From Streptomyces brevispora (GTDB taxonomy: Bacteria > Actinomycetota > Actinomycetes > Streptomycetales > Streptomycetaceae), in assembly GCF_007829885.1 (NCBI RefSeq), contig NZ_VIWW01000002.1:711594-775593 (forward strand): 64,000 nt of DNA, written 5' to 3'. The notes under the pieces were generated by a model. That model did not search any database, had not been told where the DNA came from, and saw only the letters and a program-made list of their open reading frames with translations. Within the stretch, counting starts at the first letter, position 1. Each line of letters opens with the position of its first letter. Below are positions 25,064 through 32,870 of the stretch, in pieces. Position numbers and translations under genes: made by a program.

Positions 25064-25270
25064 ATCACCCGGTTTGCGGCTGGTGGCGATCCTGCTCGCC
25101 TATTCGGTCATGCGGCGAGGGAGAGGTCGAGCCGGGCAAGGTGGCTGACGCGGGTGCGGTCGAGCGGGTGGCCGTGTCGCTTACAGAGCCAACCTGGCCC
25201 ACTCCACCGCACCCAGTGCGCCTTGTGCGCGTGGCTACGGGCGCGCGGTCAGGGACTGCACGGTGCGGGC

Positions 25271-25677
25271 TCACTCCAGGTGTTCGTCGCGCATGGTCTC
25301 CAAGGTGGCGGCGGTGTCTCCGTGGTCGTCAGGGTCAGGGATGACGTTCTCGACGAAGCGGATGATGCTGCGGGCGATGCCCAGCACGGCCGTAGTGGGG
25401 GAGTCACGCGTCCAGTCCCGCAGGGCGGACAGCAAGATGCACCCGACCTCGTCCAGGGCGAAGGAGTCGCGTGCGGCTCCCCGTCGCCCAGGACCCCCGT
25501 GACGGGGAAGACGATGTTCTCGGCGAGCCGCAGCAACAGGAAGGCCAGCTCTGGAGTGGCCGACGTGCGGCCGGAGACGTAGTTCCCGCCGCCCATCTGC
25601 AGAGCGAGGAGGTAGTCGAAAGCGAGGTCGACTTCCTCCGCGGTGAGCGGGGTACGGGACGGGATCAGGTACGGCAT
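25271..25677 (-). pseudogene. small helical protein, frameshifted near 25480
   Basis: The first half begins MPYLIPSRTPLTAEEVDLAF at ATG 25677 with GAGGAG upstream and is good coding sequence to GDGEPHA. The second half (ALDEVGCILLSALRDWTRD to MRDEHLE, stop 25271) continues in another frame. A single-base change near 25480 would restore one protein of about 135 residues. It is either a pseudogene or a sequencing error. Function unknown. Confidence 0.55.
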
Positions 25678-26354
25678 GAGGTCTCCTCAACCGGGTGGTC
25701 GCCGCGCGGATCGCGACGACTCCCAGCAGCCTCGGACGATCGCCCTGTGGACAGTGGCCAGGGATTTCTTCCCCGCCCCGCGAGATCGGACGAACGAGAC
25801 TGCAAGGGGCAAAACTGGACCCTTTGTCCACCTGCCGACTCGGATGGCGAACCCGGCCGCCGACCCCTTGTCCAGGTCGGCCGCACTGCCGCGAGTGCCA
25901 CGTTTCTCCTTGACCACCCCGGCTATCGGCCGCCGTGAGACAGCGGACAAGGGGTCTCCCTGCACGCTGCTCCTTCGGACCGGAGGCCCCGGCCGGGGCA
26001 GCGAAGGAGAGAAGACGATGACGACCACCCACTCAAGGGCCGGGGACAGGCAGGCCACAAGCCGGTCAAGCCCAGAAGCCAGTTCGTGGCGGGCAAGCCG
26101 CGGCAGGCTCCTGCGTGCCCCACTGCGGAGGGCCCTTGGGAACCCCCTTTGGTGCCCGACCTCCCGAGGCGAGGGAAAACCCCTGCTCAGACCGTGAATC
26201 GGCGCGATTTCCGCACCGTCACAACCCTCTTCTCTCCTCATATGTCTGTAGTGGAGGAGATCATCGGGTTCCGGGGGGCCCGCACGCCCTCCCAGACCGG
26301 GCGCGGTCGGAACTCAGCCGGCAGCCGACCGCGAGTGACGAAGGAGCAGAGCTG
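25678..26354. other. gap of ~680 bp without a convincing gene
   Basis: No frame combines a ribosome site with protein-like composition. The frame ending at 26355 is open but unrecognised. The stretch contains a repeated GACCCCTTGTCC motif (listed separately) and leads into the replication-relaxation pseudogene. Confidence 0.4.
25817..25956. repeat. three copies of a GACCCCTTGTCC motif
   Basis: Plus-strand copies start near 25818 (CCCTTT variant, one mismatch) and 25862; an exact inverted copy is at 25945-25956. The spacing is irregular. Possible regulator-binding or iteron-like sites of the decayed element. Confidence 0.4.
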
Positions 26355-26680
26355 ATGGCGGGGAAGCGGAAGACCAACCCGGCGGGGTCGACGAACAGCT
26401 ACCGCGGCGACGTGCTGCGCAGTGCTCGGAGCGCTGAAGGTGGCTACAGCCGATCAGATCCAGCGGATCGGCGCACCGCACCTGACCCACCGGCACGCCG
26501 ACAAGGAGACCCCGTCGAAACGGAAGCAGGCCCGCACCGCCTCGCACACCGGCGCGCTCTCCGACATGCGCAAGCACGGCCTGTCCGAGAACAGCGGCTC
26601 CACCGACACGGGGGAGGCGCTGCGGAACCTGACCCTCAAGGGACTGGAAGCCGCCTCTCCAGCGCCAAAACGTCCGAGAG
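26355..26680 (+). pseudogene. replication-relaxation-type protein, frameshifted and 3'-truncated
   Basis: A GAAGGAG site and ATG 26355 start MAGKRKTNPAG...YRGDVLR. The continuation ALKVATADQIQRIG, then SHTGALSDMRKHGLSENSG and LRNLTLKGLEAAS, lies one frame away (shift near 26418). Similarity to the winged-helix replication-relaxation family stops at about 26665, where some 200 further residues would be expected. The gene is dead; it marks the remains of a Streptomyces plasmid or integrative element. Confidence 0.65.
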
Positions 26681-26684
26681 AATG

Positions 26685-26716
26685 CGGGGTCGGGCAGGGA
26701 GGTCCTGCCCGACCCG
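26685..26716. terminator. stem-loop between convergent genes
   Basis: About 14 bp of near-perfect GC-rich stem (arms around GTCGGGCAGG and CCTGCCCGAC) immediately after the small membrane-protein gene on the minus strand. Confidence 0.6.
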
Positions 26717-26720
26717 CCGG

Positions 26721-26969
26721 CTAGTCGATCAGGCTGTTCAGCCCCACCACGCAGCCCCCGGTGGTGAGGAGACCGGCGAGAGCCGCCTTGGGGTAGGACC
26801 TTTCGGCGAAGAAAGTCAGCACGCCAGCGCCGACACCGATCACGACGGCGATGAAGAGGATCAGCGCGGTGCGCTGCGACAGAAGCGCTGGCTTCCCGCC
26901 AGGGCCCGGTTCGGGTGTGCTGGGCGGACCAAGGCGTGCGGACGCGGGGGAGTGCGGTTCCCGAGTCAT
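26721..26969 (-). CDS. small two-segment membrane protein
   Basis: 82 residues. A Pro/Gly-rich cytoplasmic N-terminus, one clear transmembrane helix (TALILFIAVVIGVGAGVLTF) and a weaker second one near the C-terminus (AGLLTTGGCVVGL). ATG 26969 has AGGAGA upstream. Function unknown. Confidence 0.65.
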   Translation of the reverse strand: MTREPHSPASARLGPPSTPEPGPGGKPALLSQRTALILFIAVVIGVGAGVLTFFAERSYPKAALAGLLTTGGCVVGLNSLID

Positions 26970-27228
26970 CGGGATTCTCCTAGAGAGCAGGGGGAGCAGG
27001 GACGGCGGGCACCTGCGCGGTGTCGTCCGCGGGGAAGTGCGCCGCGCGGTCGGCGGTCCTGCTGCGGCTCTGCGTGAGAGCGTCCCTGTGAGGCTTCAGC
27101 CTGGCCCAAGGGTGGCGTTGGTGTCGTATCCAGCGTAGCGGTGGTCGGCATGTTCGTTGCCCCTGCCGCCTGGTGGCTGGTCATCGGTACGGCCTTCGGC
27201 GTGAGTTCGACATGGCGGGCGGGGCAGT

Positions 27229-27275
27229 GACAGGACGAAGGCCCGGACGTCTCTGGTCCGGACCTTCGTTCTGTC
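27229..27275. terminator. long stem-loop (about 20-bp arms)
   Basis: Arms from GACAGGACGAAGG to CCTTCGTTCTGTC pair with two mismatches around a 6-base loop. It looks like a strong factor-independent terminator or processing site downstream of the HEPN gene. Confidence 0.65.
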
Positions 27276-27322
27276 GGAAACCGTATAGCGGGTCGAAAGC
27301 CAGTATCGGCTGGCCCGACGAC

Positions 27323-27361
27323 AGCGGGGCCCGAGCAGGATTTGCCCTGCTTGGCCCCGCT
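27323..27361. terminator. GC-rich stem-loop after the HEPN/zinc-ribbon gene
   Basis: AGCGGGGCC...AGCAGG pairs with CCTGCT...GGCCCCGCT with small bulges, ~40 bp beyond the stop of the minus-strand gene at 27400. Likely its terminator. Confidence 0.65.
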
Positions 27362-27399
27362 GCTCATCCCGGCGGACGACGTCCTCATGCGCGAGGTAT

Positions 27400-28506
27400 T
27401 CAGTTACCGAGTCGGCACCGATGACCCTGCTCAGTGGTGTATATGAAGCCACAGCGCTGGCACTCTTGCAGCCCATCGACCACGTCTGCGCAATGGAAGC
27501 AGTAGTCGATAGGCGTCTCTGGAGCGGCAGCGGTCCCGGCCCCTCGCACCAGGCTGCTCACCGCGCAGACGGGACACCGGTCCGGGGCGTCGCCGTCGTA
27601 CGAGGCATCAGGAGCGGCACGGTCGAGAACGTGTACGGCGTAACCCAGCGCAAGGCCCGGAGCGCCATAGCCCTCCACGCAGAGGTGACAGTACATGGGG
27701 GAGAGGTGGGCGTCTGACTGGCACCACTCGGGCACACCTTTGATCATTGTGGGAGTGAGGGCGAACTGACGGCACTGCGGGCATTGGAGAGTAAGCGCTC
27801 TGACCGGGCCCAGCACCGGAGCGAGGTCCTTCATGCGCTCTGCTACATAGCCCTGGATCGTACGGACCCCTCCGCGGATCCGCTCCATGTCGATCTCCGC
27901 GTGGTGTCGTTCGTCCGCATCCTTGATGCGCTCCAAAATGTGCTCATTAACGAAATTAATAAGGAAGTTCAGCACTTGGGCAGTGGTGCTCTCCACCTTG
28001 CCAGCTTTGGCGTTCTCACCGACCAGGCCGTAGTGCTGCAGGGCGTTGCGGCGTTTCGCCAGTTCGGAGAGGGCATCCTTTTCACTCTGGCTGAACTTGA
28101 TATCCGCCATGTTAGTCAGGCGCTTACGTGTCTCTTCCGGAGAGCAACTGTTCAGCGTTCCGTTCTCGAGCGCTTCTCGCGTAGCGTCCCCGGGGTTGGC
28201 GAACACCAGAGACCAGTGCACCATCTGCAGACGCGCCTTCAGAAGCACTTCGGCGCCCGCAGCCAGGTGCAGCACGGCGTATTTCATGGCTCTTGCACTT
28301 GGTTCCCCTCTAATCGCTAGGTGCTCTGCCACGCTGACCAAGTAGTCCAGACCGTTCCTGACGGGTGGGAAGTGCACATCTCCTGTGAGCTCCGCTTGGC
28401 GTACCTGGTAGTAGGACCCGTTATGCTCGACCAAGCGCTGATCCACTGACTGCGGTATCTCCTCAAGTTCGTGAATCGACGCATCGTCGAGAAATTGCTC
28501 ATCCAT
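27400..28506 (-). CDS. HEPN-like protein with C-terminal zinc ribbons
   Basis: 368 residues. A helical N-terminal domain contains RRNALQHYG at 152-160, giving the R-x4-H arrangement of HEPN ribonucleases (R153, H158). The C-terminal ~130 residues hold several zinc-ribbon pairs: CPQC near 241, CHLC, CPVC, CFHC and CQRCGF. HEPN domains commonly cleave RNA in toxin and anti-phage systems; the ribbons could bind nucleic acid. ATG 28506 has AAGGA upstream. No antitoxin partner is obvious nearby. HEPN-like proteins without activity also exist. Confidence 0.6.
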   Translation of the reverse strand: MDEQFLDDASIHELEEIPQSVDQRLVEHNGSYYQVRQAELTGDVHFPPVRNGLDYLVSVAEHLAIRGEPSARAMKYAVLHLAAGAEVLLKARLQMVHWSLVFANPGDATREALENGTLNSCSPEETRKRLTNMADIKFSQSEKDALSELAKRRNALQHYGLVGENAKAGKVESTTAQVLNFLINFVNEHILERIKDADERHHAEIDMERIRGGVRTIQGYVAERMKDLAPVLGPVRALTLQCPQCRQFALTPTMIKGVPEWCQSDAHLSPMYCHLCVEGYGAPGLALGYAVHVLDRAAPDASYDGDAPDRCPVCAVSSLVRGAGTAAAPETPIDYCFHCADVVDGLQECQRCGFIYTTEQGHRCRLGN

Positions 28507-28833
28507 GGGGATCCTTCAGGGCGAGTGAATCTTGACGGAGGATCTTCCCACGCATCCGGTCCTGGTGTGCGCCTCCTGGAGGGTTGCCAGGGCTGTCGCC
28601 TTACCAAGGCAGCTGGTGTTGTTCGCGCGATGCCGGGCGGGACAAGCCGTCGGGCCTGTGGCTGCGGCCTGCGCCGGACGTGGCCGGACGCGCAGCGGGG
28701 CTGTCCGCCCCCGGACTGGCTGCCTCAATGGCTGAGGGAGATACGCGGCGCCCACGCGAGCTCGAGTTCCAGCAGGACATCCTCCGCCTTCTCTCACCGG
28801 CCGGCACCGTGGCATTGGCACGTCCCAAGCAGC

Positions 28834-29010
28834 TCACGCGCGGTTCTGGACCCAGACGGTGGCCCAGGTGACAAGGAAGCCGCCGACTGCACTCGCTGCG
28901 CCCCGAACTATGTAGAGACTGGCTTCGCTGCCCAGGCGCCGGAGCCGGCGCCTGCGTTTCGCAGCAGGGGAGTTCGAGCGCGGGCGGTCGTCCTGGTCGT
29001 CACTGGGCAT
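28834..29010 (-). CDS. 58-residue basic membrane protein
   Basis: Starts at ATG 29010 with an excellent GGAGGAAC upstream. An acidic MPSDDQDDRPR start is followed by a strongly basic KRRRRLRRLG patch and a single hydrophobic helix (ASAVGGFLVTWATVWV). Probably a single-pass inner-membrane peptide; function unknown. It lies between the HEPN and HTH-WD40 genes. Confidence 0.55.
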   Translation of the reverse strand: MPSDDQDDRPRSNSPAAKRRRRLRRLGSEASLYIVRGAASAVGGFLVTWATVWVQNRA

Positions 29011-29269
29011 GAACTGTTCCTCCGTGTGTGTTGTCTGCCTTCTTTGATTGGTGAGTCGCTGCCGTAGGCGGTGCGCTCACGGAGAGTTCAGCCCACCGGG
29101 CGGCTTCTTCCTCCACTGGGCGAAAAACCCGTCGGACTGCCGCAGGGAACCACGCCCTACACCGATTTCCGCTGGTGTGCGTAGACCTTCACTGTTTTCC
29201 AGTTGACTGCGCGCTTGAGCGCCTAGCCTGGTGTTTTGGTGGTCTTCAAGGCTGGTTGTGGGGGCAGAG

Positions 29270-30610
29270 ATGAGTGCTGTGCTGGTTCGTGGCGCCCGTT
29301 TTCAGGAAGAGCTTGAGGCAGCGGCTGCAGAACTGCGCACGCTTCGAGCAGCACACGGTCGCCCAACGCTGAAGCAGATCGTGAGCAGGGCCGGTCGCGG
29401 CAACCTTGGCGCCTCGATGGTCAACGCAGTGTTGAACGGACGTAAGCTTCCCGGCTGCGACTACTACCTGACCTTGGTGCGGGTGCTGCTCACCTACAAC
29501 ACCGGGAAGCTCGCCTCCCTGCAGCACGGGGAAATCAAGGTCTGGAGGTCTCGCTGGCAGCAGCTGCAGTGCCTGAAGGAAGATGAAAAGCTTGGGAGGG
29601 GCGTCCCGGCGCACCTCGCACCGCAGCAGTCGCCGACTGCTGGCGGTCTGGCCGAGCGTGTCCTCCTCGGTGCTGTACGCGCGGGTGAATACGTACAGCT
29701 GCTTCCTCTGGCTGAGGACACTGGTGGCGTATGGGCTGTGGCATTCTCACCGGATGGTTCGCTCATTGCGACCGGCCATGGTCCCAAGATCGCGCAGCTC
29801 TGGGAGACGGTCGCCCGACGAAGGTCGGGATCCCCGTTGTTCGGGCATACAGGCCCGGTCGTCAGCGTGGCCTTCTCTCCGGACCAGGCTCTCCTCGCCA
29901 CAGGAAGCGACGATGGAACTGTTCGTCTATGGAACGTCGCCAGCCGGACGCCCGTGGCTGAGCTCGATGGCCACGTCGGCGGCGCTTCCACCGTTCTCTT
30001 CTCTGCCGACGGTGCCCTTCTAGTGACCGTAGGCAAGACGGTGCGTTTGTGGGACCTCGCGGACGTGGCCAACCCCTTGAAGATCGGCAAGCCCTTTTCC
30101 GGCAGTCTGGCCGCTGCGCCGGCGCTGTCCTCAGCGGGAGTGCTGGCCACAGGCCACGAAGCCGGCGTCGCCTACCTCTGGGATCTTGCCCAGCAGACGA
30201 AGCTCGGTGGTCCATTGCGGGGGCATGCGGATGATGTCACGGCACTCTGCTTTTCACCCGACGGAGAGCTCCTGGCCACTGCCGGGCAGGACATTCAGCT
30301 GTGGAACGTCGCTCGTGCCGAAATGATCCACGAGCCCCTTGAATGCGAGGACGAGCAGGTTCTACGCATGGCCTTCTCACCCGATGGACGAGTGCTTGCC
30401 GCTGTCACCGGTCACCACAACGAGGAAGAGGCGACAAACCACGTGGTCCGCCTCTGGGACACCAACGAGTGGAAAGAGCTCGGAGCCCCCTTGGCAGGCC
30501 ATCAGGGTACCGTCGACGCTGCTGCGTTCTCGTCCGACAGCCGACTGTACGTAACCGGCGGACACGATGGGTTGCTGCGTCTTCGAGTGCTCCCTGCACC
30601 GGCGGCCTGA
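29270..30610 (+). CDS. HTH domain fused to WD40 beta-propeller
   Basis: 446 residues. The first ~90 residues resemble the helical DNA-binding module that precedes WD40 or TPR sensors in actinobacteria (LKQIVSRAGRGNLGASMVNAVLNG). From ~155 on there are about six WD repeats, recognisable as AFSPDGSLIATG, LWETV, AFSPDQALLATGSDDGTVRLWNV, LWDLA, FSPDGELLATAG and VRLWDT. A propeller coupled to a DNA-binding or effector module may be a ligand sensor in a conflict system. ATG 29270 chosen; GGGGGC upstream is a modest site. Confidence 0.7.
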   Translation: MSAVLVRGARFQEELEAAAAELRTLRAAHGRPTLKQIVSRAGRGNLGASMVNAVLNGRKLPGCDYYLTLVRVLLTYNTGKLASLQHGEIKVWRSRWQQLQCLKEDEKLGRGVPAHLAPQQSPTAGGLAERVLLGAVRAGEYVQLLPLAEDTGGVWAVAFSPDGSLIATGHGPKIAQLWETVARRRSGSPLFGHTGPVVSVAFSPDQALLATGSDDGTVRLWNVASRTPVAELDGHVGGASTVLFSADGALLVTVGKTVRLWDLADVANPLKIGKPFSGSLAAAPALSSAGVLATGHEAGVAYLWDLAQQTKLGGPLRGHADDVTALCFSPDGELLATAGQDIQLWNVARAEMIHEPLECEDEQVLRMAFSPDGRVLAAVTGHHNEEEATNHVVRLWDTNEWKELGAPLAGHQGTVDAAAFSSDSRLYVTGGHDGLLRLRVLPAPAA

Positions 30611-30635
30611 CCGATGCGGACCGAACGCCTACCCC

Positions 30636-31613
30636 TTACGTCCAGCGCAACCCGACCTTGGACAGCTGCTCCATCCGCTCCGAGGACAGCGCGGCGGCCC
30701 GGCTCCGCTGGTTGTTGACCCATGCCCCTAGGCGGTACTGGTCCTCCCGGCCGTCCTGGGAGAGCACGGTCTCGACATGCTTGCGGGGCACCTGGAGGTG
30801 TCCCTCCCGCTCGAAGAACTGCCGGGCGGCCACGAGGTTGGCACTCCACTTGTCGGCCTGCGTACGGCGCGACTTCGGCTTCTCGTCCTCGGTCGCGGGT
30901 GTGATCCCGAGGACTTGCTCGCACATCCACTGCTGCACGCCGGTGAGCTGGTCCCACCCGAGCCGCACCGACTGCACCCACCGCCCGAGGTCCTCGCCCT
31001 GGCGCAGGACGTCGCCCGCCTCGGTGGGCAGCGCCTCGCCCGCGTCCAGGTGCATCCGGACCAGGTGGAAGGAGCGTTGCCAGGTCACCGGCCAGCTCGG
31101 GCACCAGGACGCGTCGATCTCCTCCAGCTGGTCGCGCCGCGTATCCGACAAGGCCCCGGCAGAGGACTCCACCGGCAGACCCTCCGCACGCCGCTGCTCG
31201 TTCTCCTGCGCCTTCCGGGCGGCAGCCCGCGCGTTCTTCAGCCAGATGCCCACCGCCGCGCCCTGGAAGGTGGCGTCCAGCGGGGCCAGGAGGTGCCCGT
31301 GCTCGGCCGCCCACCCGCGCGCGGCGGACAGGCCCTCCTCCCACGCGACGTCGAAGTGCGACCAGATCATGCCGAGCTTCTCCAACTGGACGATGCGATC
31401 CTCGTCCATGTCGCCGCGGGCGTAGAAGCGGCGGGCGTCGGCGGTCCACTGCCCGAGAGGGAACCCGGCGAGCGAGGCCGGCCACCCCTCGCCTTCCGCC
31501 TCCTGGTTGTCGACGGTGGGCACGCGGAACGTGAACGGCACCTTCAAGTCGCCGTGCTCGCGGGCATAGATGACCGCGGCTTCCACGCCGCGCCGCCAGT
31601 GCTCGTGTGACGC
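30636..31613 (-). pseudogene. C-terminal fragment of a helicase with helicase-associated domains
   Basis: At least four helicase-associated (HA) repeats are visible. Each has a hydrophobic core such as GMIWSHFDVAWEEGL, PLGQWTADARRFYA, VGIWLKNAR or LGAWVNNQRSRAAAL, ending LSKVGLRWT at the stop. The similarity begins abruptly with HEHWRRGVEAA at ~31610; all helicase motifs are missing. Sequence beyond 31614 belongs to the Tn7-like element. A matching helicase N-terminus is found at 38430-38837, but the central motor part is in neither fragment. Confidence 0.7.
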
Positions 31614-31779
31614 TGGGAGGGGGGTTTGTTGGTGTATGGCGAGACGGCTGGCCTGGTGTGTTGCTGGTTCGCTGAGAGGTGGAATTGGGGGCTCGGGCAG
31701 GTTGGTCAGGGTGTGTGGGCTGGGGTTATGTGTTCTGTGCTGAGGGTGGCTGGGTGTGTTGTAGGTAGTTCTAGCGTGT
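31614..31779. repeat. TGTG/TGTTG-rich stretch at the presumed left transposon end
   Basis: The segment has many short TGTTG and GTGTG motifs (for example near 31627, 31657, 31711 and 31753), unlike the surrounding coding DNA. Tn7-like ends carry several TnsB sites, so this is a candidate array; the copies are too degenerate to align by eye. Confidence 0.35.
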
Positions 31780-31816
31780 AAAGGCCTGATCGGTGTTTGT
31801 GCTGGTCAGGGCCTTT
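31780..31816 (-). terminator. stem-loop overlapping the tnsC stop
   Basis: AAAGGCC at 31780-31786 pairs with GGCCTTT at 31810-31816. The inner bases (CTGATC / GGTCAG) extend the stem. It would end the transposition operon. Confidence 0.6.
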
Positions 31817-32870
31817 TGCCTGTCTGGCGGGTGTGGGGGCGGTGGTGGGTTTCGGCGAGGTGGTCGAGGCGGATGGTGTCGAGGGTGGTTTTGGTGATGC
31901 GTTCGGTGCCGTCGCTGATGGCGGTGATCGCGGCTTGGCGGATGAGTCGGGTGAGGGATCCGATGCGGCCTGCGGTGCGCTGGTGGAGGTAGGGGGCGTG
32001 CCGGGGGAGGGTGCCGGATTTGTGCTGGGTGAGGTCGAGGTTGTTCTCGATGTCGGTGATGACGTCGCTGAACGGGTGGCGGCTGCCGTGGCGGGCGGGT
32101 AGGGGGCCGCAGTCGACGAGGGTGGCGCGTCCGGCGAGTTGGGCACCTCTCACACCGGTGAAGAGGGGTGTGTCGGTGACGTTGATACCGGCGTAGACGA
32201 ACGTCGCGGGGAGACGTTCGGTGAGGTCTTTCAAGAGGTCGGCGGTTTGGGCGCCGGTGGTGGTGCGGGGGTTGAGGCGGTGGATCTCGTCGATCATCAC
32301 CAGCTGGACACCAGCCTGGGTGTAGGTGTGGCAGACGGCTTCGGTGATCTGGGTCTGGGTCATGCGGGCGGTTGTGGGGATGCCGAGGTAGCGGGCGAAT
32401 TCGGTGATGAGGGTTTTCGCGGTCGCGCCGGGCGGGACCAGGACATACGCGACGGGTACCGCGGCATGCGCTGATCCGGGTGGCGGCGGGTTTTTGCGGG
32501 TGTGGGCGAGGTGGCAGGTGCGCCCGACGTTCAGGAGCGTGGTGGTTTTCCCTGCGGCGGCGGGTCCGGTGACGATGAGGGAGGGCCGTGCGGTGGTCTG
32601 CTGGTGGCGGCCGAGGATCATCAGGGTGCGGACCTGGGTGGCCAGGGCGTGGATGGCGGGGGTGCGGATGGTGACGAACGCGGAGTGGTAGGCCAGGCGT
32701 TGCTCTGTGCTGCGGGGCGGGTCGCCGGGCCGGGGAGGGACGACCGGGTCGGTGGTGGCGAAGCGGTGCCAGCCCTGCCAGGTGGTCAGGGGCCAGGACA
32801 GCTCGGCCTCGCCGCTGTCGTCGGTGCCGTCTTGTGTGCTGCCCGCGCTTCTCTGGTTTCGGTTCACCAT
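31806..32870 (-). CDS. tnsC: transposition ATPase, TnsC/TniB family
   Basis: 354 residues, AAA+ ATPase. Walker A GPAAAGKTT at 102-110 and Walker B VMIDEIH at 191-197, with a conserved Arg-rich C-terminal part. TnsC/TniB filaments connect the TniQ-type target selector with the DDE transposase. ATG 32870 lies inside the tnsB end (ATGGTGA overlap), so the proteins are co-translated. The length fits TniB rather than the larger Tn7 TnsC. Confidence 0.85.
   Translation of the reverse strand: MVNRNQRSAGSTQDGTDDSGEAELSWPLTTWQGWHRFATTDPVVPPRPGDPPRSTEQRLAYHSAFVTIRTPAIHALATQVRTLMILGRHQQTTARPSLIVTGPAAAGKTTTLLNVGRTCHLAHTRKNPPPPGSAHAAVPVAYVLVPPGATAKTLITEFARYLGIPTTARMTQTQITEAVCHTYTQAGVQLVMIDEIHRLNPRTTTGAQTADLLKDLTERLPATFVYAGINVTDTPLFTGVRGAQLAGRATLVDCGPLPARHGSRHPFSDVITDIENNLDLTQHKSGTLPRHAPYLHQRTAGRIGSLTRLIRQAAITAISDGTERITKTTLDTIRLDHLAETHHRPHTRQTGKRP

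Noticed and set aside
26966..27388. Minus-strand frame upstream of the small membrane protein
   Set aside because: Stop overlaps the next start, but the sequence is Pro/Arg/Thr-rich, covers two terminator hairpins and lacks a ribosome site.
31614..31779. Possible CRISPR-like array in the TGTG-rich stretch
   Set aside because: Repeats are only 4-5 bp and irregular; no spacer structure. No CRISPR array was seen anywhere.
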